This document shows, one piece after another, positions 35,687 to 48,529 of a stretch of DNA of 64,000 nucleotides. The position numbers and the translations under genes are program-made. The stretch is from positions 10,832,309 to 10,896,308 of the forward strand of contig OX442417.1 of the NCBI GenBank assembly GCA_949361645.1, read 5' to 3'. Every line of letters starts with the position of its first letter. Position 1 is the first letter of the stretch. This stretch comes from Spongilla lacustris (taxonomy: Eukaryota; Porifera; Demospongiae; Spongillida; Spongillidae). Below the pieces are notes generated by a model. It had not been told where the DNA came from and made no database searches. It worked only from the letters and a program-made list of their open reading frames with translations.

Positions 35687-35728
35687 GCACACACATGTAC
35701 ACACCCACAACCCACCCATAATCCCTTG
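35687..35728. repeat. detached copy of the 33.9-34.9 kb minisatellite
   Basis: Reads CACATGTACACACCCACAAC then CCACCCATAATCCC, matching the unit of the main array on the other side of the Harbinger element. Confidence 0.8.
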
Positions 35729-38700
35729 CATAGTCTTCAACACAAAATTGTTCTCGTTATATTGATCTATCTGATATTTCATACACCTATAGCGTGTCCA
35801 GAAGTGGGTGTTGCCGTCACATGAGCCACAGTCTTCAACAAAGAATTGTTAATACAATCCAAGTATGTTGACCTATGTCTTGTACACTTGATATCACTTT
35901 GGACAAGTCTATGTGCTGTGACCACCCCTGAGAAAGGCGTGACCGGAAGTGGGCGTTACCGTCACGTGAGTCGCAGTGTTCCACAGTTCCTGATGTCTCT
36001 CATGAATGCTTGGTACTTTATTAGCAGTATCGGACATCAAGAAGAAATTTTCACACTCTTCCTTCGTTCCTCCTCCTTCACAGCCTTTTTCCTCCAGTTA
36101 ACAGACGTTTAGTTTGTACACACGCCTTTTTTATGACGTGCATATTTGCTTGAACAGTATGGCTGTCAATTGACTTGAATTGGAAAAGGGATGATGGTTG
36201 CACGCGCGCTTCGCACAAGTGATCGTGAGAATCTGTTCGACATGCACCTGGATTACCAAGTTGTGTTTGCAACAAATTGTATTGCTGATATTCGATTGTT
36301 CATACATGTAAATATATCGGGGGCGGGGCAGGTAAACATCTCAAGACATGACTCTCTGCATGACTTGAACCACCGTTATATACATGCTGTGGTTGATAAA
36401 ACTTGAACAATTGTACATTTATCATGTACATGCATGTCTTGGTGCCATCATTGGTGTCGATCGTTAAATAACCCGGCGGGAATTTTTAATACCTCGAGTG
36501 TCGACCGGCTCCGAACTAGCAGCGGATCAGGAATAGGCATATCTAGATCATTCTTTAACGGCAGAACTCCTTCTATTTGCTGTGATGTTAGTGCTGACAT
36601 CGGTCTATAACGATACACATATGCATGCGAAAAGCTACAACCTGGCGGTCAGTACAAACGTAAGCGGTGAGTAACGTTGTTCGTCTCTTGAAAACTAAAT
36701 TCCAGTCATCAATACATGTGTTCAGTAGACTAAAACTTCGATCCCCTTCTAATACACAAGCATTTTGCGTGAAAAAGATAATGCATAATCATGGTATAAA
36801 GTCTGTATAAACACATGTAGCTAGGATTACGCGTGGATCACGCATGCATGCATGTAGTTCGAGTCAAATCAGAAGTGAAAGTGATTTGCAATTGCCTCGT
36901 TGGATACATCCTTCTTTTAGAAGTCTTACTATAGAAGGTGAACAAAGTGAATGCATGCTCTATACTGACGCGTAAAACATGCATATACATGTATATAAAA
37001 GGAACAACCATATCGAGACATTCACCTGCAGGAGTATAGTTTGATAACATTCAACACCATGCAGTACATTGTTATAATAACTGGAGATCAAGAGAGCGAG
37101 TACTCCTTGAGTAGAGTCATCAAGACTATAGCTATGATTGTAATAATTATAATACGTACTATTATTATAATATAACTTTCAGAATTTTCTGTATAGCTAT
37201 ACGCATGTAGCATGCAAAACAGTGATTGCAAGATGCATACATGCGTGGCGGAATGTTTTTACAATTGGTATACAATATAATAGCAAACTCTTACTTTTAT
37301 ATGCAGTGTTATTACTGTACACTGATGCATGCATGTCGGAATTTCAAACCGGTCTGAGTTTTTAATTTATTCAGTGATACCACATGCAGCGGTTCAGCCG
37401 TCCAAATACGTGTGACGATTAATTCCCGCCGTCAATACACCCGACGTGCAAACAGCGAAACGTGGGTAGGCAGTCATTGTTTCCTTGGACCGTACGGTAG
37501 ATATTTGGAACGTGGGCCGTTCGATCAAACCGTCTGCAAAGACACTAAATACACGCAATGAAATTATTTTTCTTGAGTCATAATAATTAGCGGCAAATTA
37601 AAGACTTTTAATATTGTGATCACTGTGTAGAGTTTGTGTGCAAATCCACCTACTTCGAGCACCAACTTGCTAACCATGGCTGTGCGATCACTAGTCCTGA
37701 AGTTGAAGGAGTTGATATTACCAACAATGGTATGGCCTCGTATATGTAGGCCTACATATATCGTACTCAATCACTTCTGTTACATGTAGACAGCACATCG
37801 GACGTCAGATATTGAAAAGTTAGTGTACTGACGTAGTCAGTCCCATAGGCTTTAGCACCAAAGTCGGGCCGAGGCTAGGCTCACCGTAAGATCGGCAGTG
37901 GGCGTGACAGATCTGTACTCTCACGCCGATGTAAGACGGATTACTAATACATCAGCACGGGCCCGTACCAGCCACCAGTTTTTGCAGAAAACCTCTAGGA
38001 GGTGCCAGCGTCTTTTTTTTGTCACAGCCTGGTCAGGTTATTCCAAGACATCTGATTCCGTCAGCACATCTTTACTGCGCGTCATCGTTTGAGTGTCTGC
38101 GTGTAGGATTTGAAACAGAAAATATGATTGAAGGCAAGGTATTGGCGATGCTCCATTTCATGACATATACTAGAGAGGCAACGGCATGCAGCTTCACCTT
38201 ATAGTAAGGTAATGGCCTTTGTTGTGTGCGAATCCAGATTACACTATGTGAGCCTATGATGCTCCCGCCGTCGATGCTCACGCTGCTCTGGATGACTTGT
38301 CGATATTTGCAGCGTAAAAGATGCCTCGAGTGCTGAGAAATATATATGTAAGCAACTGCATGATGTGAAAATTAACGTGCCGTCATTGGTTTAATATGCC
38401 GTCATTGGTTTAATATGCCTTCAGTTCTAATAACAGCGCATGCATGGCTATAGCACCAATCGGACAAGCTAGGCGGTAAGCGAAACGTGCTATCGCTTGA
38501 TTCAGCATGCATGTGCCACTATTTAGGGATGGCTTCGATCTCGAACATGCTAGGTGAGCTTCTGTTTTGATAACCAAATGTGCTTTGCATGTTTTTATGC
38601 TACTTGCCCTATAGGAGTTTATAAGCGCATTGACGGAAAATCTGTAAGTTAGCGTTGTTATTTTTATATAGTCTGCATGCTATATAGCTTCGAGAGCAAA

Positions 38701-39251
38701 TGACAACGATATGGTAAGTGGTTCACCATTGGCCTTTGTCCTCCTATATAGCAACTTTCAGGTTCAAATATTGGCGTGCATGCAAGGCGGAACTCTCTGG
38801 ATCCGAAGTTATGTTTGTGAACTCGTTGATACGCCACATACTGATCCATGAGACATAAGTGCTGCGTAAGTAAATTTTAGCGTAAGCGCGCCATTTTTGG
38901 GGGTGTCGAAGATATCACAACCACCTTCCTTCACTCTACAGGATTCTGGAATAGGGTGTAACGCGAACACATACGCCTTTTTAAGTAGGTGTAACGTATT
39001 TTTGTCCTCGACCCAGGCTACCCAGCCACGCTTTACGGCTTTGGAGCACAATGAGGTATGTACAAAGGGTCACTTTTTTGTCTCATTTGTGACATTTTAC
39101 AGAAGATGAACTTTTGATGACGTGAGTGGCTCGCTAGTGTCATCGCGCGCAGATTATCAAATGTAAGCAAGCACTTCTGTGGTTCATTCATGATTGATGC
39201 TATATATACATGTATATATCTTTAAACAGGACGGCATCCGGCTCTTTGCGT
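35729..39251. other. 3.5 kb without a supported gene
   Basis: Bases 35788-35835 and 35935-35985 are diverged direct copies (AGTGGG(T/C)GTT.CCGTCAC.TGAG). A 19-bp tandem (TGCCGTCATTGGTTTAATA) lies at 38380-38417. The remaining ORFs are below 90 codons with no recognisable motif or splice context. Confidence 0.4.
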
Positions 39252-39653
39252 AATGAGACCCAGCAAAACACTTGCTCTTCCTTTTGTACATGCATTTGTA
39301 TTTGTATATGCATGGCTTTTTGAAAACTACCTCTGAGAAGTGAATGTGATGGTGTACGTATACAAGCTGCGTGCATGGATAGAAAGTGCTGTAGAACCTA
39401 TACCCAACCGTACATGTACGTACTGACGGTACGACACGGTAAAAGCGATCCGGCCTTAACTGTGGATTTTCCGGAGTGACGGGATATAGCGTATAAAGAC
39501 GTGACAGAGCGACGGGGGGGGGGGGAAGACGTTACCGTCCACTCTCGGTTCGCACACGGACCGTTGGGATTGATTTCATCGGTATCCGCCTACATCCAAG
39601 TGACGGGTAAGGTCACGTGATGAGACGTTACCGTCTCAATGCAATGGTTTCGC
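39252..39653 (+). repeat. dispersed repeat, copy B
   Basis: Partner of 14638-15069 in the same orientation. The left boundary is at AATGAGACCC, the right boundary at GGTTTCGCT. The internal G tract is 12 nt (39514-39525) instead of 39. Terminal inverted repeats or a target duplication were not found, so the class is unknown. Confidence 0.9.
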
Positions 39654-39798
39654 TGTGATAGTGGCGTGGGTTGTTTTCCTTATGATATCATGTTCGTTTA
39701 GCCTGCTTGCAGCTCGATGAATGAAGCGCGAAGGCTAATAGGCACGTGCACTGATACAAAACATAGATATTTGCAAATGGCACTTTTCAGTACACGTA

Positions 39799-41321
39799 CA
39801 GTGGAAACCATCACACTTGCTCCTATAATTTTTTTGTACTGTTATTTTGTTCACTTGATTATATTTCAATAACAATGAGCTCAAATGGAAATCTGACAAC
39901 GCAGGTATAGTGTAAAACTATTTTTCAATATATACTGAAAGTTAAAAAGCATCACGTGACTATTTACTTTTGTTATTAACACTTGTTGTGACCCCAGTAC
40001 AAAAAAAATTGTAAGCATAATTCCTCCTCCTGTAGGCAATAGATCTTAACCATATTCGCAATATATCTAAAGAACAAGCATCAGCAACCTTTGGCCGAGT
40101 CGGTTTTTAAGTCCGGTAAATAGTTACGGTATTATCGAGCTAGATATGCGTGTTTAGCTCGTAAAAGCTTAGCGATGCTATTTCGTAGTACGCTCTCACT
40201 GGACTGATATATTTCGTTTCCGAGTCGTCACATGTTAGATCTATCGCGAAATCGTACTTGGGAGGCAATAGACCCTTCTTTGCCGTTAAAAAAGTGCCAT
40301 CAGAGCTGAGTACCTGAAAACCTCCGCCATTTCGCGATGAATAGCATTTGAAACGTCATCATTGCGACATTTTGTATCATGAATATATTTATAAGTGACG
40401 TCTCGGCAGAGATAATACGAATGGATGCAAGTGATGCTGCATCTTACAGCCACTCACGACAAACGTCTAGTAAATCAGTAGCATCAAATTGGGAAGCTTT
40501 CCGTGCCATCAAGGCATACGCAAGGCTAGCGTTCTATCACCCAAACTAAAAGCTTCGAATCCTTGATGGCAGCTTCTAAATAGCTAATTGCGTCCGCTTC
40601 GCTTCCAGCTTTAGAGTTGCCTCTGTCGTTCGTCGTGAGTGGCTGCAAGATGTAGCATCGTTAGGTTAAGAACCGTTTCGCAATCTTCATTGACAGCACT
40701 TGCATCCATTCTGCCGTACGTCACATTATAAATATATTCATGATACAAAATGACGCAATGATGATGTTTCAAATGCTATTCATCGCGAAATGGCGGAGGT
40801 TTTCAGGTACTCAGCTCTGATGGCACTTTTTTAACGGCAAAGGAGGGTCTATTGCCTCCCAAGTACGATTTCGCGATAGATCTAACATGTGACGACTCGA
40901 AAACGAAATATAGCAGTCCAGTGAGAGCGTACTACGAAATAGCATCGCTAAGCTTTTACGAGCTAAACACGCATATCTAGCTCGATAATACCGTAACTAT
41001 TTACCGGACTTAAAAACCGACTCGGCCAAAGGTTGCTAATGCTTGTTCTTTAGATATATTGCGAATATGGTTAAGATCTATTGCCTACAGGAGGAGGAAT
41101 TATGCTTACAATTTTTTTTGTACTGGGGTCACAACAAGTGTTAATAACAAAAGTAAATAGTCACGTGATGCTTTTTAACTTTCAGTATATATTGAAAAAT
41201 AGTTTTAAACTATATCTACGTTGTCAGATTTCCATTTGAGCTCATTGTTATTGAAATATAATCAAGTGAGCAAAATAAAAGTACAAAAAAATTATAGGAG
41301 CAAGTGTGATGGTTTCCACTG
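39799..41321. mobile_element. 1.5-kb fold-back element, TA-flanked CAGTGG ends (pogo/Tc1-mariner-like)
   Basis: The left arm (39799 to about 40440) and right arm (about 40705 to 41321) are near-perfect inverted copies, starting CAGTGGAAACCATCACACTT. TA is present on both sides (39797-39798 and 41322-41323). The centre (about 40440-40700) is diverged but still partly inverted (AGCCACTCACGAC, GAATCCTTGATGGC). Both arms keep an outward-facing ATGGATGCAAGTG; on the minus strand it opens a 33-codon frame. No transposase. A transcript would form a very long hairpin. Confidence 0.92.
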
Positions 41322-41323
41322 TA

Positions 41324-44159
41324 GGCATAATTTTCAGCCTTACCTAGATCGATTAACATCAAATCTGCACGTGCATGCCGTATTTTGAATCTTTGTCTGG
41401 ATACATGTGTATGGCCAGGCCAGAGTCAGTACTACACGCGCGCGTAAAGCGCTTTAATTTTACTGCAAATCACCTTCGTGGGGCTTCACCAATGGAATAG
41501 CACTATCCCAATGCTTTCTATTTTATTTATTTTTTAAGAAAAGTTTTGTGTAAACTCTGAAGCGCTGAGCAGTCTATCACTAGGTCAAAGCCTCTGCATC
41601 AGGTTAAAAGCATACTATACCCCCCCACCCCCCTTCTATGTTATGCCAATGCTTGCTGGCACAGGCCCAAACGGCCCCCAAACCCCTTCCCTGTCTCTGC
41701 ACAGTGTGTGGTTAGTGCAAACATGTAATGTGCATTAAAAACATACACAATTTGTCCTCTTCTGCTATTGCTATTACTAACAATGAGCGTACATGTATTG
41801 TGGCTGCACCATATGTACTTCTGAATGGTGTCAGCAGTTACTGTAAGTGGCTGCACCAATGCGAGTGTTGTATTTGGCTGGATTGTAGCCACATTGCTCT
41901 ACCATACCAGGGATAGGAAGGTGGAGCGGAAGTTCTTAGATGCGAGTGGTGTCCCAGCTTTGAAGTGGAAGAGGGGTTAGTGGAACAGTGGCAGCATTAT
42001 CTGTAGGCCTCCATTGCTAGAACTGGACACGTGTGCCTGCCTTTGGTACACTCAACACACCTGCCCATCTGGTTTGCTTGATGAAGAAGTGCATGCCAGC
42101 TGAGTAGAGTGGAACGTAGGGGTATTTAAGTAAATATGTTGAGCCTAAGGTGGATACCCCTGGAGGTGTTGAACACTCTGGATGGTCAGTCTCAGCATTG
42201 GGTTCCTGGTGCTGCTCTTCCCCAGTACAAAAATAGATATAGGAGTGTCCTCGAGTAATATTTCGCCTCATCTCCATAGAAACAGTCCCAAACAGACTTT
42301 TAACACACCTCTTGATATTGAACCCTAGAAAAAAAGTACCAGGACTTTATGCATCAGACGTAAATGCCTCTACCACTAACCAAAGGTTTTGCATCAGGCC
42401 CAAAGCACACTCCACCCCCCTCCCATCATGTACATGTACTTGATTGTAAAGTTTATGGCATCAGGCACAAAAGGCCCATGCCACATACATGCACATGTAG
42501 GTACTACATGTGTTTGCTTCTTAGAACTTGGTACATGTCTAGCTCTATAGATTAGGATAACCTCAGTTTACATAGCATACAATGCCCTATTGTTGTTGAC
42601 CTCTAAGCTGCACAAATGAATATTAGGTACAACTGTACATGTACCTATGGGACAGCGTCCAGCAAAATCAGGCTTGTAAGGTTATAACTTTTATTACTAT
42701 AAAAATTGCACGTTACATTACAGTGTACCTTTTCTTTTTGTACACTTGTTCCCACACCATTTCTGTACCGGTACATGTGCATGTATGTGTGTGCTTGTAC
42801 ATGTACATGTATGTGCTTGTGTGTGTGTGTGTGTGTGTGTTCACCAAGATCAGTGCCATGTTTGAGCCACTCCCTTACCACACTGGTAACGCACACACAC
42901 ATACACAACAGCCTTACTCTGTTCTGGCTTCACATTTTTCATTGTTGCATTTGTGGTATTCAGGCTCAAGATAACTCAGCCATGTGTGTTCTGCCGCAGC
43001 AAAGGGCTGTTGAAATGTTGTCCATATGTAACACACATACACACATACAATACAAACATACAAAAAATTAATTGTTTACACATACACAGATATGTGCATA
43101 CTTGTATGAGCATGTACAAATATTCATCTTGATGTATTTGTATACCATCCCTTGAACTATTGTATTCATTGTTATCAACAAGACCTTTACATGGGTACAT
43201 GTAGCAGAGAATGGTTGCAGAGAATGTCTGACAGTTTGTTTGATGTGTGTAATGCGTTTTAGTGTTTGCGTGTTGTCATATAGAGAAATCGCCCATATAC
43301 ATTGGCGGTCATCTTGTGATTTATTTCAAAATTGTTCACTAATAAGTTTCACTGTGATGCAGTTGACAACACATGCACAACATTCACATTTGAGTACGTT
43401 GCCAACTTTCTACATATGTCCATATGCACAAGCATACATTACATTGCATGCACATAACAAAGCCTGCTACATACCACACTGACACAATAACCCATTAGTA
43501 AACAGTCACACCTTATAACTATGGTGCCTTCACATGAGTACACTGGCTATGGTGCCTTCACATGAGTACACTAGCTATGGTGCCTTCACAGCGGTAATAT
43601 ACATGTAAGTACGCAAGGTAGCAAAATATTACAATAAAACACAAAGCATGCAATGCAGGGTAAGAAATGACTGACAATATTGCAATTACCAAGTTGAGAG
43701 ATGCGCAATGCCTACGTAAGTCATTGCCTTGCACATGCATTTTATATTTATTTCACCTGAAAGATTGCAACGGCGTTTTGCTGGTGGCCGTGGTGGATGT
43801 TGCAACGCAGCGCCAGACAGCAGAATTCGACACTGTGAAAGTGAACGGAGTTAAGTGCATGCAGAACGTTTGAAGACCATTAAACATACAGCAGATACAA
43901 CAGAATACAATACACTACCACGCCGTTGACGCTGCTATCAGCTTCTTTGATACTCGATAAATCGGTGCGCATTTTCTAGAATTAAAACACAGTCATGCTG
44001 TAGCCGTATTAGTATTGGTGCCAATAGTAGCTCCGGCCACACCTATAGTTGTACTTCAGTTACTTAGATAAACTACCAACGTAACAGCCTAACAGCAACT
44101 GATACAAGTATGAAATGGGCCCGGCGATGTTTACAAAAGATCCGGAACGTAGGGTAGCG
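41324..44159. other. 2.8 kb without a supported gene
   Basis: Contains short GT/CA repeats (42816-42840), a 33-bp tandem of about 2.5 copies (43519-43588, TATGGTGCCTTCACATGAGT), and diverged related patches around 41590 and 42400 (GCATCAGG..AAAGCA). No recognisable coding sequence. Confidence 0.4.
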
Positions 44160-44997
44160 TAGGGTATGTTCGGCAGTGGGTAGTGTTCGGCCCCCAACGC
44201 TTCAAAAAAGGGGCTAAGGCTTACCGAACGCTTTAAAATTGAAACGATGGATGTAACACAATCTCCAAGGAGTTAGTTTTCAGCCAAGTTTCATTACAAA
44301 ATTTCATGTAGCGAGTAATATTACTTTTGTTTACCCAACCTAATTTTTTGGCTAAAATGGCGCAACGTACGGTGCGCAACTGTTAAAAGGTGCGATAGGG
44401 GCAACCAGCATTTGTCAGGCAAGTTTCATCGGTTTGTACTTTTGGGATTGTTTCTGAACTAAGAACTGAATACACTACCACAAATAAAACATGTTTTGCT
44501 ATATACAAATCTGAAATGTCGAAGAATTTAAATGGGGGTCGAACACACCATGGTCGAATCAAGCAATTTGGGTGTGTTCGGCATAGGGGACGAACACTGC
44601 AAAAAAGAAAGAAAAAACTTTCTCAATAAAAAGATATATGTTAAGGTTGTTCAAGTGGTAGGTTTCTTATATATGAATCACAGAGCAAAATATTGCCTGG
44701 AAGGGGGGGGGGGGGGGGGGGTGTGGCATATGGTATCCTATATGAAATATCATTTTTTTGCTTTGTCCTCCAACTTTTACAGGCAGCTGGTGCAATACAA
44801 AAATACATGTACTACAGTTTTGTCATTTCTCTGTCAGCAATTAATGACACATTCTTGAGTACCAATTATATAATTATACATATATACATCAATTCATTTC
44901 ACTTTTTTTGGTTAAGACTGATATCAGTGTAACTAATTGTAAAACCATAGCATGATTGCCATTGCATGGTGCTTCATTCCCACACATTTTATTGATC

Positions 44998-45650
44998 GCT
45001 GCTATAAATACAGTAAGGGAGGTCACATGTCTAGGCATGCAGCATCAAAGGCCTATGGTGTACCACGATCCACACTCTGTGACTAGTTGGATGGAAAGAG
45101 ACCAGAGGATAGAAAAATGGGTCCTATTACTGTGTTGACAAAAGCTGAGGAAGCAATGCTAGCAGCCGCCGGTATTCATTATCAAGTTTCTGAAATGCAG
45201 CTTCCCCATAAAAATAGGCAGGATCTCTGTGATATTGTTGCCAAGGTCGTCAAGGCAGATAAACGTAGAAATCTATTCAAGGATGGCAGGCCAGGCTATT
45301 GCTGGTTTCAGGGTAAGAAAGGAGTTGAGAAAGGGAAAGGTAAGAAAGGAGATGAGAAAGAGGAAAAAAGAGCAGAGAAACAGGGAATGAAAAGATCAAA
45401 AAGACGAAGATGATTCTGATGGTGATTGGAAATGTATGGTGTGTGATTCCAGTTTCTTTCAACAAGAACAAGATGACGTTGAATGTAAGTGGATGCAGTG
45501 TCAGAAGTGCGATGAAACATCACATGCCGCCTCAGTGCATCCCAGAAGTTCACAGAATATATTTCTCTTTTAAAAGTGAAGATGAAGGGGAATACATTTA
45601 TCCAAACTGTACAAATCTTGCTGAAGACAGTGACAATTACAACCTGTGAC
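44998..45650 (+). pseudogene. pogo/Tigger-type transposase remnant: HTH N-terminus fused by deletion to PHD-like C-terminus
   Basis: The first part, after frame adjustment, shows a psq/HTH pattern: HMSRHAASKAYGVPRSTLCD, then a stop (TAG), then LDGKRPEDRK. The frame from 45087 continues VLTKAEEAMLAAAGIH and the start of the second helix-turn-helix (PGYCWFQG). A Lys/Glu-rich linker replaces the DDE catalytic region. The end, in shifted frames, has a PHD-like zinc finger: WKCMVCDSS, KWMQCQKCDETSH, YIYPNC. The gene is dead: it has at least one stop, two frameshifts and no DDE residues. Such HTH plus PHD ends are known from animal pogo-like and Jerky-like transposases. Confidence 0.7.
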
Positions 45651-46109
45651 TTGAGCTCCACAGGCCTGAAGTGCAAGTTGCAATTGTCAGATGTCTATAG
45701 GGTGCTTATATTTAATACCGTAACGATGATTCATGCAAGTATATAGCATGCCTCAATGCTGACTGATGATTCCTGGATCTGGAGCTATATTACTCATTTT
45801 ATCCGGGTATAATAGTAACAATGTTTATATATGTCTCATTTCGAATGATTGTGCTATATGCGGTGACGAACACTGCCTAATCGCACTGCCGAAATAACCC
45901 TTAGCGCTGCCGACTACTGCCGAACGCAACCGTAGTGACTTTAATATTTTATTGCATACACAAAAACTAAACAATATTAAGTGATACTGTTGTTCTAAGG
46001 TGGGTTAGGATTCTAAAAGTGCAGTTAGCATATTTTTTAAATTCCGAATATCTGTAGGGCTATTTATTGTACATCAAATTTTCGCGCGACTGCCGAACAC
46101 TACCGAATC

Positions 46110-46400
46110 CACTGTGCCAAGAAGAAGTTTTACGGCTATGCATAACACATGTTTATGTTCTGCTTACATGTGTTGAACGCCATGTGTAACCGTGGTGTAT
46201 ACAGCGTACGATAACGAGTGTAAGGACTGACTTACACTCAAGAGTAAGATGAGTGTATAACATATATGTAAAACGCCGTAAATGGAGAGGATAACATGTG
46301 TATAACAATAGGATAACGAGAGTATAACATTAACGCGAGCGTATACTATCGATGAAGTTATCTGCATAACTCCGTATATTTATGTGACGTATCATGATGT
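46110..46400. repeat. CACTA-2 left terminal and subterminal repeats
   Basis: A terminal repeat of about 24 bp, then several words of the type GTGTATAAC, GAGTATAAC and ACATGTGT in both orientations up to 46380. Confidence 0.75.
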
Positions 46401-46553
46401 AGCATGACGTAAATGATGTAGCATGACGATTCATGTTCCTAGCTCTTATTATTATTATTATTAAAATGAAAAAAATATTAAAATATTCTTGGATTGCATA
46501 TCACATACATAGCGCGTATGCATACACTAAAGATCTCTGCATGGTTAAAGTTT

Positions 46554-47800
46554 CTATGTAGCTGCATTCACCATCCATGCTGGCAAACAATCTGGGGGAT
46601 CTAGCTGCCGAGGAGGTCCATCCACCCTTTCTTTTCTCGCCACCTTCCACATGTCTGTCCCCCGTCTGTCCAACTCATCCAGCCATTCGTTCATCCGCCT
46701 TGATCTCCAGCTTGGCCTCCTTCTTGATATTCTGCCATCGTCAGTAGCCTCCTCCTCTGACATCATCGCAGTAGTTATGGATATCCATGTATTTTTTTCT
46801 TCACTCGTGAGGACCTTGCTGCGGCGTTCCCAAAGCTGATTCATGAAACTTGCAGCGGTCATAACATTATGCACACATATTACATATGTCATCATTTACC
46901 CTTTGTTGTCTTGCCCGCACGCTTATACAAGCCGCACATGGTCCTCACTTACTACCCGCTTAAGTGATTTCCTGTAAGTACTGAGTGCAGCTGCATGCAC
47001 ACCATACATTTAAAAGCACTCCTATGTGGATGTGAATGAGTAAAGCAGACTCACACTTGACTTGCTCGTAGGGAAATTCACGCAACTCTTCGTGACGTTT
47101 CTTACAAACGCTTACGTTGTGCGGACTATCAATGCTGTGTATATATAACATTTGTACATTTAAAACATGCATGCACATATACATGCATGTTGCCTAATTA
47201 TTCGCGTCATGCAGCAACGGACTTAAAACCAAACATTTAACTCACAACGCTTACTTTTCTGAAGTTCTCAACTGTGCGTCTTCGTTGAAAGACTTCATAA
47301 TTTTATGAATTCTGTTCTATCGAATTGAAACCGCGTATATTATAAACACGATAGAGGCTAAGAGCGGTCGACTCTACAGACATGAGAGGTAATATATAAC
47401 ACACCTGCAGGCACAAAGGAGTTCTTCTTTTCCGTTTAACAGCGTCTTCCGGATCCTTTGGTGCCACTGTTTCTTTGTCAGCCTCTAGAACTAGCACTTT
47501 AGCTTCAAGGGAACTCAGTTTTTGGCTGATTCCCTCAATCTTTTCGTTCATTTTTGCCATTTCATTGGCGATAAGTGACTTCACGTCACGCCACATTGCA
47601 GCTGGATCAACGGGTGCAGCCGGGGGTCGTACAGAACGAGAGCTGAGGGGTGATGTGAAGCTCTTCTTCATCCAGGTGAGCCATCTGTTTCCAATCTTGA
47701 CGGTTCTTGCAGAAGAGACTTCATCATTTCTACAGCATCCATCTTATCAGAACAATACGGATATTCCGTGCCTTCTCTGTCCTCGCCATCCTAAGCGAAT
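46554..47800 (-). CDS. CACTA-2 companion gene, divergent from the transposase
   Basis: At least three minus-strand exons. One at about 47671-47407 encodes WMKKSFTSPLSS, then MWRDVKSLIANEMAKMNEKI and a coiled-coil-like heptad stretch, ending RRTPLCLQ at a CAG|GTGTGT donor. An exon at about 47142-47057 reads IDSPHNVSVCKKRHEELREF (acceptor ATACACAG, donor AA|GTGTGA). The last exon, to the stop at 46554, contains SFMNQLWERR, then ISRRRPSWRSRRMNEWLDEL. An upstream exon near 47800-47690 (YPYCSDKMDAVEMMKSLLQ) may hold the N-terminus. Junction phases are not all settled. No named family was recognised. The basic RRRPSWRS motif and coiled coil would suit a DNA-binding oligomeric accessory protein, but that is inference. 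Confidence 0.55.
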
Positions 47801-47842
47801 GAAAATTAAGAGGATTTCAGTTTCCTGGTTACGCTTAAAAGT

Positions 47843-47904
47843 TAGTCGGGCGGGCCCTACACCGCGTTTGACCAAACGCGGTGGTAGGGCCCGCCCGATT
47901 ACTT
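47843..47904. repeat. perfect-type GC-rich hairpin
   Basis: Two ~28-bp arms with CGGGCGGGCCCTAC and ACCGCGTTTG meet at TTTGACCAAA; a single G is inserted in one arm. Flanked by CTTAAAAGT on both sides in opposite order. It looks like a minimal fold-back insertion between the two divergent genes. Confidence 0.9.
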
Positions 47905-48529
47905 AAAAGTATCAAGTATCAAGCAGGATGGAAAGTTAACTTTGTAAAAGTAATACTATAAATCTATATACGCAGGACTGACCACTCCAATTAATGCCCC
48001 AAAATTGACAAAGGTAAACCACACGAACCATTTAGCATTTAAAATTATTATAAGTGGAATGCGCTATACTACTCTTCAACAGGCGTACATTAGGTCTAGC
48101 TGATATCTCGTTTTAACGTACCGTTCTGATAGTAGTCCATATAGACTCCGCCCCGCCACGCGAGCAGTCAACTATTTTTTATTAAAATCCGTCCCTTACA
48201 TGTCTATACAGTGACTGTAGACACGCCGTTACGACATCAAATTCAGCATTGCAGCGATCATGATTACAGTTTATCTCGATATGTACATTACAAGTGCCAT
48301 CGATACTGTTCTACGACGTCGTTACGATTACGGGCTCTGTACAGACCCGTAATTCGATCACGATACAGGATGTAACACCCTTACATCTCGAAATGGACTG
48401 AAAATTTCTGGTTGTGTATTGAACAGCTGATAGTCAATGAACATTCTCTGCACCTGTCATGCGCACGCATGTCATCACGTCATAATTTTTTGATTTTAAT
48501 GCAACTGCTCGTTTTTATTTAAAACTGCG
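47905..48529. promoter_or_regulatory. presumed divergent promoter region of CACTA-2
   Basis: About 0.6 kb between the companion gene and the transposase, without ORFs. No TATA or initiator element can be singled out with confidence. The assignment rests only on the divergent layout. Confidence 0.3.

Noticed and set aside
46105..46112. CAGTGG at the right side of the pogo-like element taken as its terminal repeat
   Set aside because: The CCACTG there belongs to the CACTA-2 terminus. With CACTA-2 removed, the pogo-like end is found at 63455 next to TA.
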